Source: Bog-532 sp963805255
GTDB taxonomy: Bacteria > Actinomycetota > Actinomycetes > Streptosporangiales > Streptosporangiaceae
Assembly (NCBI GenBank): GCA_963805255.1
Contig: CAWDTK010000020.1
Coordinates: forward strand, 206,830 to 270,829
Direction of reading: 5' to 3'
Length of the DNA stretch: 64,000 nt
Shown here piece after piece: positions 34,101-43,827 of the stretch (positions within the stretch are counted from its first letter, which is position 1; each line of letters starts with the position of its first letter). Under the pieces are notes generated by a model. That model saw only the letters and a list, made by a program, of their open reading frames with translations. It was not told the DNA's origin and did no database searches. A program made the translations under genes and the position numbers.

Positions 34101-34183
34101 CCCAGCCTGGCACGACAGTGAGGTGCCCCGAGGCTTCCGGACAGTCCATCCATTAGGATGGGCGTCTGGAAAGGTGAAGTATT

Positions 34184-34474
34184 TTGCCCCGGCCGAAGAA
34201 GAGCTTCTCACCGGAATTCAAGGATGAAGCCGTGAAGATGGTGATCGAGACGTCGCGCCCGATAGCCAGAGTGGCAAAGGAGCTCGGGATTAACGAAGGC
34301 ACCCTCGGCAACTGGGTCGCTTCCTATCGCCGTGAGCATGCCGGCGAGGAACCGCCGCTGACCGTGAATGAGCGGGCGCGGCTGCGCGAGCTTGAGCGGG
34401 AAACCCGGGAACTGAAGATGGAAAACGAGTTTTTGAAAAAAGCCGCGGCGTACTTCGCCCGCGACCATCGGTGA
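34184..34474 (+). CDS. IS3-family OrfA, copy B
   Basis: 96 residues, identical in sequence to OrfA of copy A (31981-32271). Intact. Confidence 0.9.
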   Translation: MPRPKKSFSPEFKDEAVKMVIETSRPIARVAKELGINEGTLGNWVASYRREHAGEEPPLTVNERARLRELERETRELKMENEFLKKAAAYFARDHR

Positions 34475-35373
34475 CCGATAAATTCGAGTTCATCGACGCG
34501 GAGTACGCGGCTTACCAGGAATCGAGTGATGAGTACGTGCCGTCGATCGTGATGATGTGCCGGTGGATGGAGGTATCGCGGTCCGGGTTTTACGAATGGC
34601 GGAGCGCGCCGGAATCGGCGACGGCGAAAAGGCGCGGGATGCTTGCTTTGATCGTGCGGAAGTCATTCGATGAATCGGATGAGACATACGGGTACCGCCG
34701 GGTGCATGCGGACCTGGTGGCCTGGGGCGTGCCCGCGGGGCCGGAGCTGGTGCGGTCCATCATGCGTGAGCTGGGCCTGGAGCCCTGCCAGCCGCGGCCG
34801 TGGCGGGTCAGCCTGACCGAGGGCGACGGCCAGGAGCACGACATTCCCGACCTCGTGAAACGCGATTTCACCGCGGCCGCGCCGGGCGAGAAAATGGTCG
34901 GCGACATCACTTACATTCCGACGTGGGAGGGGTGGCTTTACCTGGCGACGGTTATTGACTGCCATACAAAGGAGGTGATCGGCTGGGCGACGGACGATAA
35001 CTACAAGACGCCGCTCATCGAGAAGGCCATCGAGATCGCCGCCCGTAATTTTCCTCTCGCCGCTAATGCGATTTTCCACTCCGACCGCGGCAGCAATTAC
35101 ACATCCCGGCAGTTTGCGGAGACGCTCAAGAAGCATAATCTCCGGCAGTCCGTCGGCCGCACCGGTATCTGTTACGATAATGCAATGGCCGAATCGTTCT
35201 TCGCCGCGCTGAAGAACGAGCGTGTTCACCGCACTCAGTATCCGACCCGCGAGCACGCGCGCCGCGACGTTGTGAGGTACATCGAATTCTGGTACAATTC
35301 CAGACGTCGGCACTCCGGGCTTCAGTACCGGACCCCGCAGCAAGTAAACAATCAGCCCATGCACGCGTGGTGA
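34471..35373 (+). pseudogene. IS3-family OrfB, copy B, truncated by nested insertion
   Basis: Matches copy A OrfB to RTPQQV, except WATDDNYKT where copy A has WAAGDNYKT. It then runs into the inserted IS66 end and stops after NNQPMHAW. The lost last 13 codons are found at 36999-37038. The DDE core is still complete, so some activity is conceivable, but the native C-terminus is gone. Confidence 0.88.
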
Positions 35374-36874
35374 TGGGTAGCGGGGGCTGCGATTGCCCGG
35401 TTACGGGGAGAATGCTTGGCGCGGGCGGTCGCCAGGGCCTGCCGAGCATGAGGTCGTGCAGGACGTCCATGGCGTGCTTGCCGTGCTTGCGTGCGGTGTC
35501 GATGTAACTGCGGATGTCGAGCCGGTCCTGGGTGACGTCGTCGCTGGTCAGGCGGCCGGAGATCTTCTGCTGGGTTTTCAGCGGGCGGACGCCGCGCTCA
35601 CTGATGTTGTTCGTGGGCCACACGCTGGTGTCCTCGGTGAACAGCAGCACGTCGCTGCGGCGGTCGCGGCAAAATTCGAGCAGCTCGCGGCCTGGCTTCT
35701 GCTTCGTGCTGTTCTTCGGGCCGGGGACGCGGGGCACGCTGGCCAGGCCCGCGAGGACGGCGTGCCGGAACTCGTGCTCCAGCGGTTTCCGCGCATCGGC
35801 GGGGATGGCGTCCAGGCCCTGCTCGCGGGTGGCGTGCCAGGCACAGATCAGGCCGCGCAGCGCCCGCTGCGCCTGCACCGGCCAGACCGCGCCCGGGTAG
35901 CTCTCGGCACAGTCCTCGTAGTCCCTGAGCAGGTGAGACAGGCACGCCTGGTTCCCGGCGATGTGCTCCCACCGGGGGTGGAAGTAGTTCTGGTACCGGT
36001 CGGAGACCACGATCCCGGCGAATTCCGGCAGGATCCCGGCGTCCTGCATCGAGTCCAGGCTCCGGGCACCCAGCCAGAACGCGGAGTACCGCTCGGTGAA
36101 GGCGCCGTGGACGTATTTCTTCTCCCCGGCCGGCCCAGACCGCAGCGTCGTCTCGTCGAACCCCGCCACGCCCGCGGCGGTGATCAGGGCGCGGATCAGC
36201 GCCACCACCTCCGCGGCCAGGGACGCCGCCTTCGCCAGGCACGAGTGGATGAACCCCTCTGACACGGCGGCGCCGGCCACGTCGGCGATCAGCTGCCGGC
36301 ACCGCTCCACCGGAACGTGCTGAAAAACCACCAGGTACACGGCCAGCGCCCGGAGCCTGGGGCCGATCGACAGCGCGGAATCCGGCACGCCCGCCGGGCG
36401 CGGCGCGACGTGCGCCTTCCCGCAGGCGCACCTCCCGCCGTGCAGGTCGTGCTGCACCCGCTCCGCCGCCGCGGCCGGGATCTCCTCCTGCTGAAACGAG
36501 CGGGTAACCCCCAGGTCAGCGGCCTCCGAAAGATCAAGGCCGCAGGAGCAGGCACCCTCCGGATAGTGGTCCTCGGTCCGGTCCGGGACCTCCCAGCTCA
36601 TGGACGCCCCCGGGCTGCCCGGCTGCTTCCCCCGCTTCCGCTTCTTCGCCTCCGCCCGCTCCGCGGCCCGCCGCTGCTTCCGGGGCGGCTTCTTCCCGGG
36701 CAGGTCATCCGAGCTCGGCGGCATCGAGGAGTTCCCGCTGTTCCGCGACCCCGACCGCTCCGCCGCGGCCAGCTGCTCCCGCAGGTCAGCGACCACCGCC
36801 TCCAGCACCGAAATCCGCTCCGCCTGCTCCCGGATCAGCGCATCACGCGGATCCTCGGGCGGCACATCGGTCAC
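35344..36874 (-). CDS. IS66-type transposase of the nested element
   Basis: About 510 residues inside the element. The N-terminal coiled coil (ALIREQAERISVLEAVVADL), SGNSSMPPSSDDLPGKK, a Cys-rich GACSCGLDLS and GGRCACGKAHVA, then the core with GFDETTLRSGPAGEK, VVSDRYQNYF and final Glu in NNISERGVRPLK. The frame has no stop inside the element: it reads through the end into IS3 copy B and stops at 35126 in this context, giving a 73-residue foreign tail. Confidence 0.88.
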
Positions 36875-36990
36875 AGCCCCGGATCATCCCCGAAACCACG
36901 CTCAGCCACCACGGCAACACCACGCCCGCCGCCAAAACGTAACCGTCGATCACGCACCGCAGCAGCAAGCCCAAGGACCTGAACGTTTAC
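35344..36990 (-). mobile_element. IS66-type element nested in IS3 copy B (1,647 bp)
   Basis: Ends GTAAACAATCAGC and, reversed, GTAAACGTTCAGG. The 8-bp duplication CGCAGCAA flanks both sides (35336-35343 and 36991-36998). It holds one transposase gene only. It is a different IS66 lineage from the 2,732-bp elements. Confidence 0.92.
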
Positions 36991-37079
36991 CGCAGCAAGT
37001 CCGCAATGAGTACCTGGAACGGCAGTCCGCAGCGTGAATTAACCACAAATCCGCTGTCCGGAAAGCTCGGGGCAGATCA

Positions 37080-37527
37080 CAGCGGGCAACCGGGCGCCCG
37101 CGACAGCTCACCACGATCATCAGGAACCGGCTCAAGAGCATCCAGCGCCGACCCGCCCTCATCGACGCCATCCTCGCCCAGCCCTCGGCTCACCGTCGAA
37201 CCGGACAGCGATCACGATGCCAATTCGGAAAGCTCGGAAACGGGCTCCATCCCGATCGGCTTCGATCCCGGACCGGAAAGCCCGGTGAGCCCCGCCAGCT
37301 TCGGATCGAGCTCGGCCTCCATCCCGATCGGCTTCGATCCCGGACCGGAAAGCCCGGAGAGCTCGGAGAGCTCGGAGGTCTCCAGCGTTTTCGATGCCCC
37401 CGACCCGCCCACGCCGGAGCCTGACTACTTTCCTGCGCTCAGGCAGGCCGGCTTTACGGCGCCGCAGACCATCGCACCGCCCAGCACGCAGGGTGTCGAT
37501 ACACCGCTGACGGAACCCGAAGGGTAA
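37080..37527 (+). CDS. Low-complexity Pro/Ser/Glu-rich protein, N-terminus lost to the IS
   Basis: The frame open through the IS end continues HSGQPGARDSSPRSSGTGSR and holds a doubled SIPIGFDPGPESP motif (37247-37285 and 37319-37354) between Ser/Glu-rich runs. It ends LTEPEG. The composition is disordered; I do not recognise it. The start is missing, so it may be the tail of a gene cut by the element, or not a gene. Confidence 0.35.
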
Positions 37528-38120
37528 CAGTGCGAGCGCACGTCAGCCGCTGGCGCCACCGCTGTCCGCTGCGTCCTGGTCCCGGCGACCATGACCCTGC
37601 CCGGTGGGGTGAACTGGTGGGCGCCCTCCTCGTTGCGCCGCCTGCACCGCCGGTTGGGCCTGCACGAGACCCCGGCGCACCCTGGGTGCCACGCAAACGC
37701 ACCAGCCATCTCCATCCCCCTGGCGCAGGGCGGGAGCTGGCCGCTGCGGAAATACACGGAGAGGAGGACCTACTGCCCGCCGCATGACCCAGCGCCGCCC
37801 GCCGGGCCGGGCGCATGGCCCGCTGGCTGAGCCGGATTCCGGTGCTGCACAGCAGTGATGACATCGCCGCCATCTGGGGAGAGATCGCCGCGTCGACGGG
37901 AGTGGGAGACGCGGTGCGTCACCGGCTGACCTGGCGGCCGTGGCGGTATGGCCACGGGACCTACCAAGCCGCGGTGCCGGCACGCGGCTGCCGCAGGACC
38001 CGGAACTCGCCACCGCCATGCGGCACCTCAACCTCCACACCGGGGAGGAACTCACCCTTGACGCCCTGCTCCAGGACCTCAGTCCTTAGGTGACCGTACC
38101 GGTGCCAAAACTCCGCACCT
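37528..38120 (+). pseudogene. Decayed region with a possible PIN-toxin scrap
   Basis: At about 37815-37900 one frame reads ARWLSRIPVLHSSDDIAAIW then GEIAAS, which resembles the middle of VapC-type PIN proteins (IPVL..DD.AA.WGEIAA). The expected next segment (a DTWIAA motif) is not in any frame. No intact gene in the region. Confidence 0.35.
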
Positions 38121-38156
38121 ATGTTGTACAATAAAGCCGTACCATATAGGAGGGAA

Positions 38157-38435
38157 GTGTACGGAGTGGCTATCAGTGCCAGCGAGGCCCGCTCGCGCCT
38201 GTTCCCCCTCATTCAGCAGGTCAACGACGACCACGTGCCGGTGAGGATCCATTCCAAAGCCGGGGACGCCGTGCTCATGTCCGCCAAGGACTTCGACTCC
38301 TGGCAGGAGACTATCTACCTGCTGCGGTCTCCCGCCAACGCCCGGCGGCTCATGGAAGCCGTCGCCCGGGACAAGTCAGGCCAAGCCGCCGTCGTCAAGA
38401 CCATGGAGGAACTAGAGGCTCTGGCGGGCGAGTAG
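38157..38435 (+). CDS. YefM/Phd-type antitoxin
   Basis: About 92 residues: VAISASEARSRLFPLIQQVN followed by VPVRIHSKAGDAVLMSAKDF is the Phd/YefM N-terminal DNA-binding fold. The C-terminal helix (SGQAAVVKTMEELEALAGE) should bind the toxin. GTG at 38157 (AGGAGG just upstream) or GTG at 38166 is the start. The stop TAG shares one base with the toxin GTG. TTGTACAA at 38124-38131 may be the operator. Confidence 0.87.
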   Translation: MYGVAISASEARSRLFPLIQQVNDDHVPVRIHSKAGDAVLMSAKDFDSWQETIYLLRSPANARRLMEAVARDKSGQAAVVKTMEELEALAGE

Positions 38436-38704
38436 TGAAAAGCATCCACTTCGACCCTGACGCCTGGGAAGACTTCCTGTACTGGCTCGGCGCAGACCGG
38501 AAGATGGCGACGAGAACCACGCGCCTCATCGGTGAGGTCCAGCGCGACCCGTTCGCCGGGATAGGCAAGCCTGAACCCCTGAAAGGTGATCTGTCCGGCT
38601 ACTGGTCTCGCCGCATCGATGACGAGCACCGGCTCGTTTACCGGGCTGACGACAAAGACAAAGAGGTAAAGATCCTCAATGCTCGTTATCGCTACAGCGA
38701 GTGA
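38435..38704 (+). CDS. YoeB/Txe-type mRNA interferase
   Basis: 89 residues, the usual YoeB length. Motifs: FDPDAWEDFLYWLGADRKMA, GEVQRDPFAGIGKPEPLKGD, LSGYWSRRIDDEHRLVYRAD, KILNARYRYSE. The catalytic Glu, Arg and C-terminal Tyr positions of YoeB (EPLKGDL, RRIDDEHRLVY, YRY) are present. It cleaves ribosome-bound mRNA; paired with the antitoxin before it. Confidence 0.9.
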   Translation: MKSIHFDPDAWEDFLYWLGADRKMATRTTRLIGEVQRDPFAGIGKPEPLKGDLSGYWSRRIDDEHRLVYRADDKDKEVKILNARYRYSE

Positions 38705-38825
38705 CCAGATCGGAGGTTCCGCCATAACCGGACTTGCCCGACAGGTAGCGAGCGGGCCGAGCAGGAGAGCCCTTGGATCGGCAGGCGGCGGACGACCTGG
38801 CCACGGTCACCCCCTACATCACCAC

Positions 38826-38920
38826 CGCCATCCCATGTCGCTGCGGATCGGACCGGTTTCATGCTCTGGACGGCCAGGGTGACCTGGCAATCGCACAGGC
38901 GGTGTGATTCCGCCGCGCTC
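38826..38920. repeat. Dispersed repeat, copy B
   Basis: Second copy of the repeat at 22404-22495, same orientation. In one frame 38770-38908 reads ADDLATVTPYITTAIPCRCG then SDRFHALDGQGDLAIAQAV and a stop, which looks protein-like; I do not recognise it. Confidence 0.55.
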
Positions 38921-38979
38921 GGGCGCCGCGGCGTGCCGCCGGCTGATCCGTGAGTGTCCGCGGTCAACCGCGCTTGATT

Positions 38980-39090
38980 TCAGAGCCCTAGCTTGTCAAG
39001 CACGGCGCGGACTGTCTGGGCCGAGTACTGCAAGCCCTCGCGTTCGTCTTCGGACACCGGCACCGGCAGCAAGCGCAGCACCGGGTGCTG
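38980..39090 (-). pseudogene. C-terminal scrap of a malate/lactate dehydrogenase-like protein
   Basis: On the minus strand one frame reads RQHPVLRLLPVPVSEDEREG then LQYSAQTVRAVLDKLGL and a TGA at 38980. This fits the last helix of LDH/MDH-type proteins (LPV.L...E...L..SA..L). An in-frame stop precedes it, so only the tail remains. Confidence 0.5.
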
Positions 39091-39604
39091 CCGGTCAGCT
39101 CACTGCTGGGCGGGTAGGACGCGTGGCCATTGGCGGTCTCGCCTCGAATGCTGGCCAGCCCGCGTGCGGCGACCTCGGCTAGGGTCCCACCGCATGTGCT
39201 GGATCACCTGGCTCGTCGGGCAGCTTCGGCAGGAATCAGAGCGAGTGGGCCTGCCCTGGTTCCGGCACTACGCCGATCACGTTGCGCCTTGACGTAGAGG
39301 CTGAGGCTACGTCACTGATCCTGATCGTTCTTCATGCTCCCGGCCGGGTGCTGGACGTCGAGGACCTCCGCCCGCTTCAGTGCGGCCTCGTCGCGATGCC
39401 TGACGACGCTGAGGGCACGTTCGCGGGCAGGCAAATCTCCGTAGCCGCACGGATTTTTCTGTGGGCGGTCCGCTCGTAGTATCGGATCAGGTAAGCCGCT
39501 TTCCTGATCACGGAGTATTCGCCATGACGGCCACGCATTCCCCTGCGATGCGGTCCCGGTTCGCATGGCCGTTTCTGTCACTTTCTCAAAGAGTAGGACC
39601 AATC
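39091..39604. other. Intergenic region before the oxidase gene
   Basis: No supported gene. A hairpin-forming GATCAGG...CCTGATC (about 39484-39509) lies in the upstream region of the oxidase and may be regulatory. Confidence 0.4.
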
Positions 39605-40948
39605 ATGTCGTCGCCAGCGGACGCTGTCACCGAAACCGTCGCCGGGCTGCTGCGCGAGCAGTTGCCGCCTGAAATGGTGGTGGCCGACCCGTCGGCGGTC
39701 GTCGCGGACAGCCGGCTATGGAACGCACAGGTGCAGGGACGTCCTTCGGTGGTAGCCCGGTGCCGTACGACGTCTGACGTCCAGGCCGCCGTGCGCGCGG
39801 CACGGGCGGCGGGTGTGCCGCTGTCGGTGCGGGGCGGGGGCCATGACTGGGCCGGAAGCGCGATCCGGGACGGGGGCCTGCTGGTGGACCTGAGCACCAT
39901 GCGGCAGGTCATCGTCGACGGCACCGAGGCTCGGGTGGCCGGCGGTGCGACCGTGAGTGACGTCCTCGATGTCGCGCGGCCTTCTGGTTATGCCGCCGCG
40001 GGGGGCACCGTGGGCTCGGTCGGGTTCGCCGGGCTGACGCTCGGCGGCGGCTACGGAACCTTGATCGGCGTGATCGGGCTCGGTGTCGACAACCTGCTGT
40101 CGGCCGAGGTCGTTCTGGCCGACGGCCGGGTCGTGACGGCCGATCCTCACCACGAGGCCGACCTGTTCTGGGCGCTGCGTGGCGGAGGCGGGAACTTCGG
40201 CGTCGTGACCGGGCTCCGGACGTGGCTGCACCCGTTCGCCACGGTCACGTCGGGCACAATCGCCTTCGGGTGGGATGAGGCGCGTTCGGTGCTGCGAGGC
40301 TGGCGGGACCTGGTGGCCTCGGCAGACGACGCGCTGGACGTGATGTTCGGCGCCATGTCCACTCCCAATGGCCGGGTCCTGTTCACCGCCCCGACGTGGG
40401 CCGGCGACCCCGGCCACGCAGCTGCGCAGGTGGCCGGGGTGCGGGCGCTCGGCGAACCGGTCCTGGACGACGTGGGCCGCCGGGCGCTGGCCAACATCGT
40501 CCATGCCGGGGACGATATGTTTCCGCGCGGCCGCCACTACCATCTCGGTACCCGGACCCTGCCGGGCCTCACCGAGGGCGCTATCGATGCCTTCCTGGGA
40601 TCGGCGGAGGCGATGCCCGCCACCTGCGCGCTGAACGTGCATCATGCCCACGGCGCGGCAACCCGCGTGCCCGTCACCGAGACCGCATACGCCTACCGCG
40701 ACGACCACCTCGTCGTGGAAATCCTCGGAAGCTGGGCGGACGGCGACGGCGCCGCTGAGTCGGCATGGGTCCGTGACACCGAACGCCGCCTGGATCCCCA
40801 CGCCCTGCCCGGCGGCTGGGCGAACCTCATGGCACGCGGCGACCAGCGGGCCCAGGACGCCTACGGCATCAACACCGGCCGGCTGCTGGCCGTCAAGAAG
40901 TACTACGACCCCGACGGTATCTTCGCCGCGATCCCGCTGCCGGAATGA
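39605..40948 (+). CDS. FAD-linked oxidase (PCMH/BBE type)
   Basis: 447 residues. PCMH domain with the FAD-binding His in PLSVRGGGHDWAGSAIRDGG, VGFAGLTLGGGYGTLIGVIG, DLFWALRGGGGNFGVVTGLR. BBE-like C-terminus: INTGRLLAVKKYYDPDGIFA. As in the gene at 18990, the second Cys attachment site is missing, and the two are distant paralogues. ATG at 39605 was chosen over upstream starts because conserved sequence begins about 20 residues later. A MarR gene follows on the other strand. Confidence 0.85.
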   Translation: MSSPADAVTETVAGLLREQLPPEMVVADPSAVVADSRLWNAQVQGRPSVVARCRTTSDVQAAVRAARAAGVPLSVRGGGHDWAGSAIRDGGLLVDLSTMRQVIVDGTEARVAGGATVSDVLDVARPSGYAAAGGTVGSVGFAGLTLGGGYGTLIGVIGLGVDNLLSAEVVLADGRVVTADPHHEADLFWALRGGGGNFGVVTGLRTWLHPFATVTSGTIAFGWDEARSVLRGWRDLVASADDALDVMFGAMSTPNGRVLFTAPTWAGDPGHAAAQVAGVRALGEPVLDDVGRRALANIVHAGDDMFPRGRHYHLGTRTLPGLTEGAIDAFLGSAEAMPATCALNVHHAHGAATRVPVTETAYAYRDDHLVVEILGSWADGDGAAESAWVRDTERRLDPHALPGGWANLMARGDQRAQDAYGINTGRLLAVKKYYDPDGIFAAIPLPE

Positions 40949-41183
40949 CACCGGCGACACTGTTCTGGAAGTCAGCAGGGATTCGTTGAGGAGACTCCGT
41001 TGCAGTGCCGTCAACAGCCAGTTCGGCCCGGTTGCGCACGCCGGGCTTGCGGTAGATCGACACGACGTGCGTTCCACCGGGCGGACGCCGCGTCGGCCGT
41101 GGCCCAGCGCTTCCTGGCACCTCTGTGTCAAGCTGCCGGGGACAGAACGGCACCGTTAAGTCGACAGTCCCTTGCTCGGCCCG

Positions 41184-41777
41184 TCAGGCGTGCGCGCGGC
41201 GTGAGGGTTCAGCGGCCGGATGCCGTGGCGCGCCGGGTGCCACGGCGGACGCTGTGGTACGGCGGGTGCCACGGGCAGCGGTGCTGGGCTGGCGTGAGCT
41301 GCGCGGCGGGCTTGGTGTGGCACCGAGGCGGGCCACCGGTGTGGCCGGGCCGTCGAGCAGCAGCTCCAGCCCTTCGGCCAGCGCCTGGGCGGAGCCGCCG
41401 GGCCAGGCGGCGGTCAGGGACTCCAGGTGGGCGGTCAGGGTGGCGTTGAGCTTGCCGACGACGCGGGTGCCTTTAGGGGTGAGGGAGAGCAGGGTGGCGC
41501 GGCGGTCGAGGGGGTTGGTGGTGCGTTTGATCAGCCTGGCCGCCTCCAGGCGGTCGGCGTAGCGGCTGGTGCCGGAGCGGTCGATGCCGATGTATTCGGC
41601 GAGCTGGGCGGCGGTGACCGGCCCGACCATGGCCAAGGCGTTCAGGACCGGATAGGTCTGGCCGTCGACGCCTGGGGGGGCCACCGCGATGACCGGAGAG
41701 CACAGCGTAGCCCGGTTGGCCGGGAGCATCAGCCGGTTCAGCAGCCCGGCCAGGTCCGCAGCAACGTCATGCGCCAT
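41184..41777 (-). CDS. MarR-family transcriptional regulator
   Basis: 197 residues. Winged helix: TYPVLNALAMVGPVTAAQLA, EYIGIDRSGTSRYADRLEAA and RLIKRTTNPLDRRATLLSLT with the wing DRRATLL. The C-terminal 45 residues are Ala/Pro/Arg-rich and disordered. The target is not visible; the oxidase upstream, convergent, is possible. Confidence 0.85.
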   Translation of the reverse strand: MAHDVAADLAGLLNRLMLPANRATLCSPVIAVAPPGVDGQTYPVLNALAMVGPVTAAQLAEYIGIDRSGTSRYADRLEAARLIKRTTNPLDRRATLLSLTPKGTRVVGKLNATLTAHLESLTAAWPGGSAQALAEGLELLLDGPATPVARLGATPSPPRSSRQPSTAARGTRRTTASAVAPGAPRHPAAEPSRRAHA

Positions 41778-41939
41778 GGCATCCAGCTTAGTTGAGCGTT
41801 CCAGCGGTTACCCAGAATTGTCACTCGCGGCTGCACGGAGGGCCATCACCGGCGGCCGCCTGCTGCCGCGCGCGACGACCAGCTCGACGCGTGGATCGAT
41901 GCCCCGCAGCGCGGGCTTGGCAGATGCGCCCCCGGCCCG

Positions 41940-42040
41940 ATACCGGAGAGCAGAAGCAGCTGTGGGGTGCGGATCGCACCGGCGGCCAGGACGATGGCCC
42001 GGCGGGTTGCCGCAGGCTCATCACCACGCCCGGGCCGCGT
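41940..42040 (-). pseudogene. Fragment of a GMC-type oxidoreductase
   Basis: One frame reads AATRRAIVLAAGAIRTPQLL LLSGIGPGAHL, the GMC signature around the FAD-contacting GAI-TPQLL-SGIGP motif (choline or glucose dehydrogenase family). Nothing upstream or downstream continues it. Confidence 0.7.
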
Positions 42041-42112
42041 TCTTCTCACGGCGCGCCGCCCTGCTCCCGGAAGCTCCGCTCCCTGATGGCGGCCGGCGGT
42101 GCCGCGCGGCGG

Positions 42113-42595
42113 TCAGGTGCGGGGGGTGAGCGGGGGCCCGACGAACTCGCACTCGTACTTTTCGGCGGCCCGCTGGAGCAGTTCCAGGTCGGGCGGGGGC
42201 GGTGCCGGGGTGGTCGCGACCGGGCCGCCCTCGGTGAAGAACCCCTCGGAGCCGCCCGGGGTGACCAGCCCGAGCATGGTGGTGTCCTGTTCGGCGAGGA
42301 AGGTGTGCGGGATCCCGCGCGGCATCGAGGTGTACCCGCCGGGGCCGAGGGTGAACTCGTCTTCTCCGCAGCGCACCAGGATGCGCCCGGAGATGACCCA
42401 GATGCCCTCCTCGGCGGTGTGGTGGATGTGCAGCGGCGACGAGCCGCCGCGGGCGACCTCGGAGACGATCAGCCCGTAGCCGCCGCTGGTCTGCGCCGCA
42501 GTGGCCTTCAGCGTGATCCGGCTGCTGCCGATCCAGTGTGGCTCGCCATCGCCGGCCGGGACCACGATCAGGCCCTTGGTCGTGATGCTGGTCAT
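42113..42595 (-). CDS. Single cupin-domain protein
   Basis: 160 residues. Cupin motif 1: SPLHIHHTAEEGIWVISGRI (H-x-H-x3-4-E) with metal-binding His and Glu. Motif 2: PGGYTSMPRGIPHTFLAEQD with the second His. A bare metal-binding cupin of the quercetinase-like kind; the reaction is unknown. A GTGCGTATCGCAC palindrome at about 42644-42656 lies at its promoter. Confidence 0.85.
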   Translation of the reverse strand: MTSITTKGLIVVPAGDGEPHWIGSSRITLKATAAQTSGGYGLIVSEVARGGSSPLHIHHTAEEGIWVISGRILVRCGEDEFTLGPGGYTSMPRGIPHTFLAEQDTTMLGLVTPGGSEGFFTEGGPVATTPAPPPPDLELLQRAAEKYECEFVGPPLTPRT

Positions 42596-42643
42596 GGTGT
42601 GTCCTTCCCGTCAGGTTCACGGCTGCGCCGAATGACATTAACG

Positions 42644-42656
42644 TGCGTATCGCACG
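42644..42656. promoter_or_regulatory. Palindrome upstream of the cupin gene
   Basis: GTGCGTATCGCAC, arms GTGCG/CGCAC. A related TGCAAATCGCACGT occurs at about 42804. They look like sites for one regulator. Confidence 0.45.
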
Positions 42657-43423
42657 CTTGATATAGGCATCGGCCCAGGGTTGAGGACCGCCCGCTAGCA
42701 CGAGGAGTGGTGACCAGCTAGTGGCCGCGCGCTAACTCCTGCGATTACCTCGCAGCCCGCGTGACGGTTGGCACTGTACCCAGCTTGCCAGGTCACGCTA
42801 TTAGATGCAAATCGCACGTAATTTACTTCCGAAGCGTGCCCAGGTGCATGTCTTCCTTCGAGCCGCTCCGGTGACCCGCCCGCTGCGGCGCCGCGTCCAG
42901 ATATCCAAGCGCTATGGCCTTGCGGGTCGGTTCCGCCTTGTTCGCGGCCCGCAGCTTGGCCCGGATTACCCCGGCCAGGTCCGCGGAGACGAAGTAGCCC
43001 CCGCACGCGACCGCGTCGGCGGCGGCTGGCTCACCCTGGCGCCTGCGGCCCCGCCGGGCGCGGTGCGCAGGCCCGCGGGCCGGCCCGGCGCACACGGTCG
43101 TTTCAATGGTTCGCGGCTGGCTGGCCGGTTCTGGGTGATAGCGGCGTTTTGCGTATGCACAGGAGCACTGAGCCGTTCCGGTGTGGCGCTCAGCGCCGGA
43201 CCGGCTCGGGGTTGCCCGTTTTCCTGCCCATGTCTGCGCGGATCAGCTACCCCAGACACCACTCCCGTGGACGTGAACGTATAGCCATCGGTAAGGGCCT
43301 CACGAGGCATGCCGGCCGGGCCGTGGGACTAGGTCCGGACTGACGAGCAACCGTGGAGCAGACATGGCCAGGAAACGGCCTGCACGAGAGGACCCGGAAC
43401 GGGTATAATCCCAGGTCAGAATG
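42657..43423. other. Intergenic region, one uncertain minus-strand frame
   Basis: A minus-strand frame at 42823-43095 (90 residues, with GGYFVSADLAGVIRAKLRAA) is protein-like in its middle but has no recognised family. The rest shows nothing. Confidence 0.3.
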
Positions 43424-43478
43424 GGTGCGCCGCCAGGGACTTGAACCCCGAACCCGCAGATTAAGAGTCCGCTGCTCA
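43424..43478 (-). tRNA. 3' part of tRNA-Lys (anticodon CTT), 5' half missing
   Basis: On the minus strand GCGGACTCTTAATCTGCGGG is an anticodon arm with CTT. It is followed by a T arm GGGGTTCAAGTCCC and the acceptor strand GGCGGCGCACC. The 5' acceptor strand (GTGCGCC) and D arm are absent upstream, so this is a fragment. Such 3' tRNA pieces are typical attachment-site remnants of integrated elements. Confidence 0.75.
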
Positions 43479-43495
43479 GTTCGCTTATTCTCCTT

Positions 43496-43696
43496 GAGAT
43501 TGAGCTGCTGTCAAACAATGACAGCACGTGCCGTGAGCTGTCATTTCGTCCGGTCGTTCGTATCGGCGCCGCGCGGGAGATGACCTGGGCACCCGATGGC
43601 AGGGCAACCTTTCACTTCGGAAACCCGGTGGCAGAGGGCGAGGCGCACATTGTCTGGCGCCGGATCGGGACGCATAAGATCTTCACCCGTCCGTGA
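43496..43696 (+). pseudogene. Unrecognised protein-like fragment next to the tRNA scrap
   Basis: One frame reads LSFRPVVRIGAAREMTWAPD, then GRATFHFGNPVAEGEAHIVW and RRIGTHKIFTRP before a TGA at 43694. The composition is protein-like but there is no good start, and the frame simply opens from the tRNA side. Family unknown; the first likely start would be the ATG at 43580. The 43697-43800 stretch holds nothing. Confidence 0.4.
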
Positions 43697-43827
43697 ATTC
43701 GCTGCGGCGTCAGTTGACCTGTACCTGTGCGTGCCGAAACCTTTGCCTGTGGGTGCCGACAATGCCCGCATCTCATGCGACCTGCGAATACTCGCGGATC
43801 GTAAGAATTCGGTGATCCCGTGGGCTG

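Larger units (their letters stand above)
34119..37079 (+). mobile_element. IS3-family element, copy B, interrupted by an IS66-type element
   Basis: Same terminal repeats as copy A, in the opposite orientation. It has its own 3-bp duplication CAG (34116-34118 and 37080-37082). The element is split at 35343/36991 by a 1,647-bp IS66-type insertion; the last 80 or so bases resume at 36999. The differing duplications of copies A and B show separate insertions. Confidence 0.92.

Noticed and set aside
31031..37079. Composite transposon made of two inverted IS3 copies
   Set aside because: Each copy has its own distinct 3-bp duplication (GGT and CAG), which shows independent insertions rather than one composite event.
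37815..37967. Third VapC gene
   Set aside because: Only a short PIN-like stretch is readable; the second half of the domain is absent in all frames, so it is listed only as a scrap.
43424..43478. Functional tRNA-Lys gene
   Set aside because: No sequence upstream can pair with the acceptor strand and no D arm is present.
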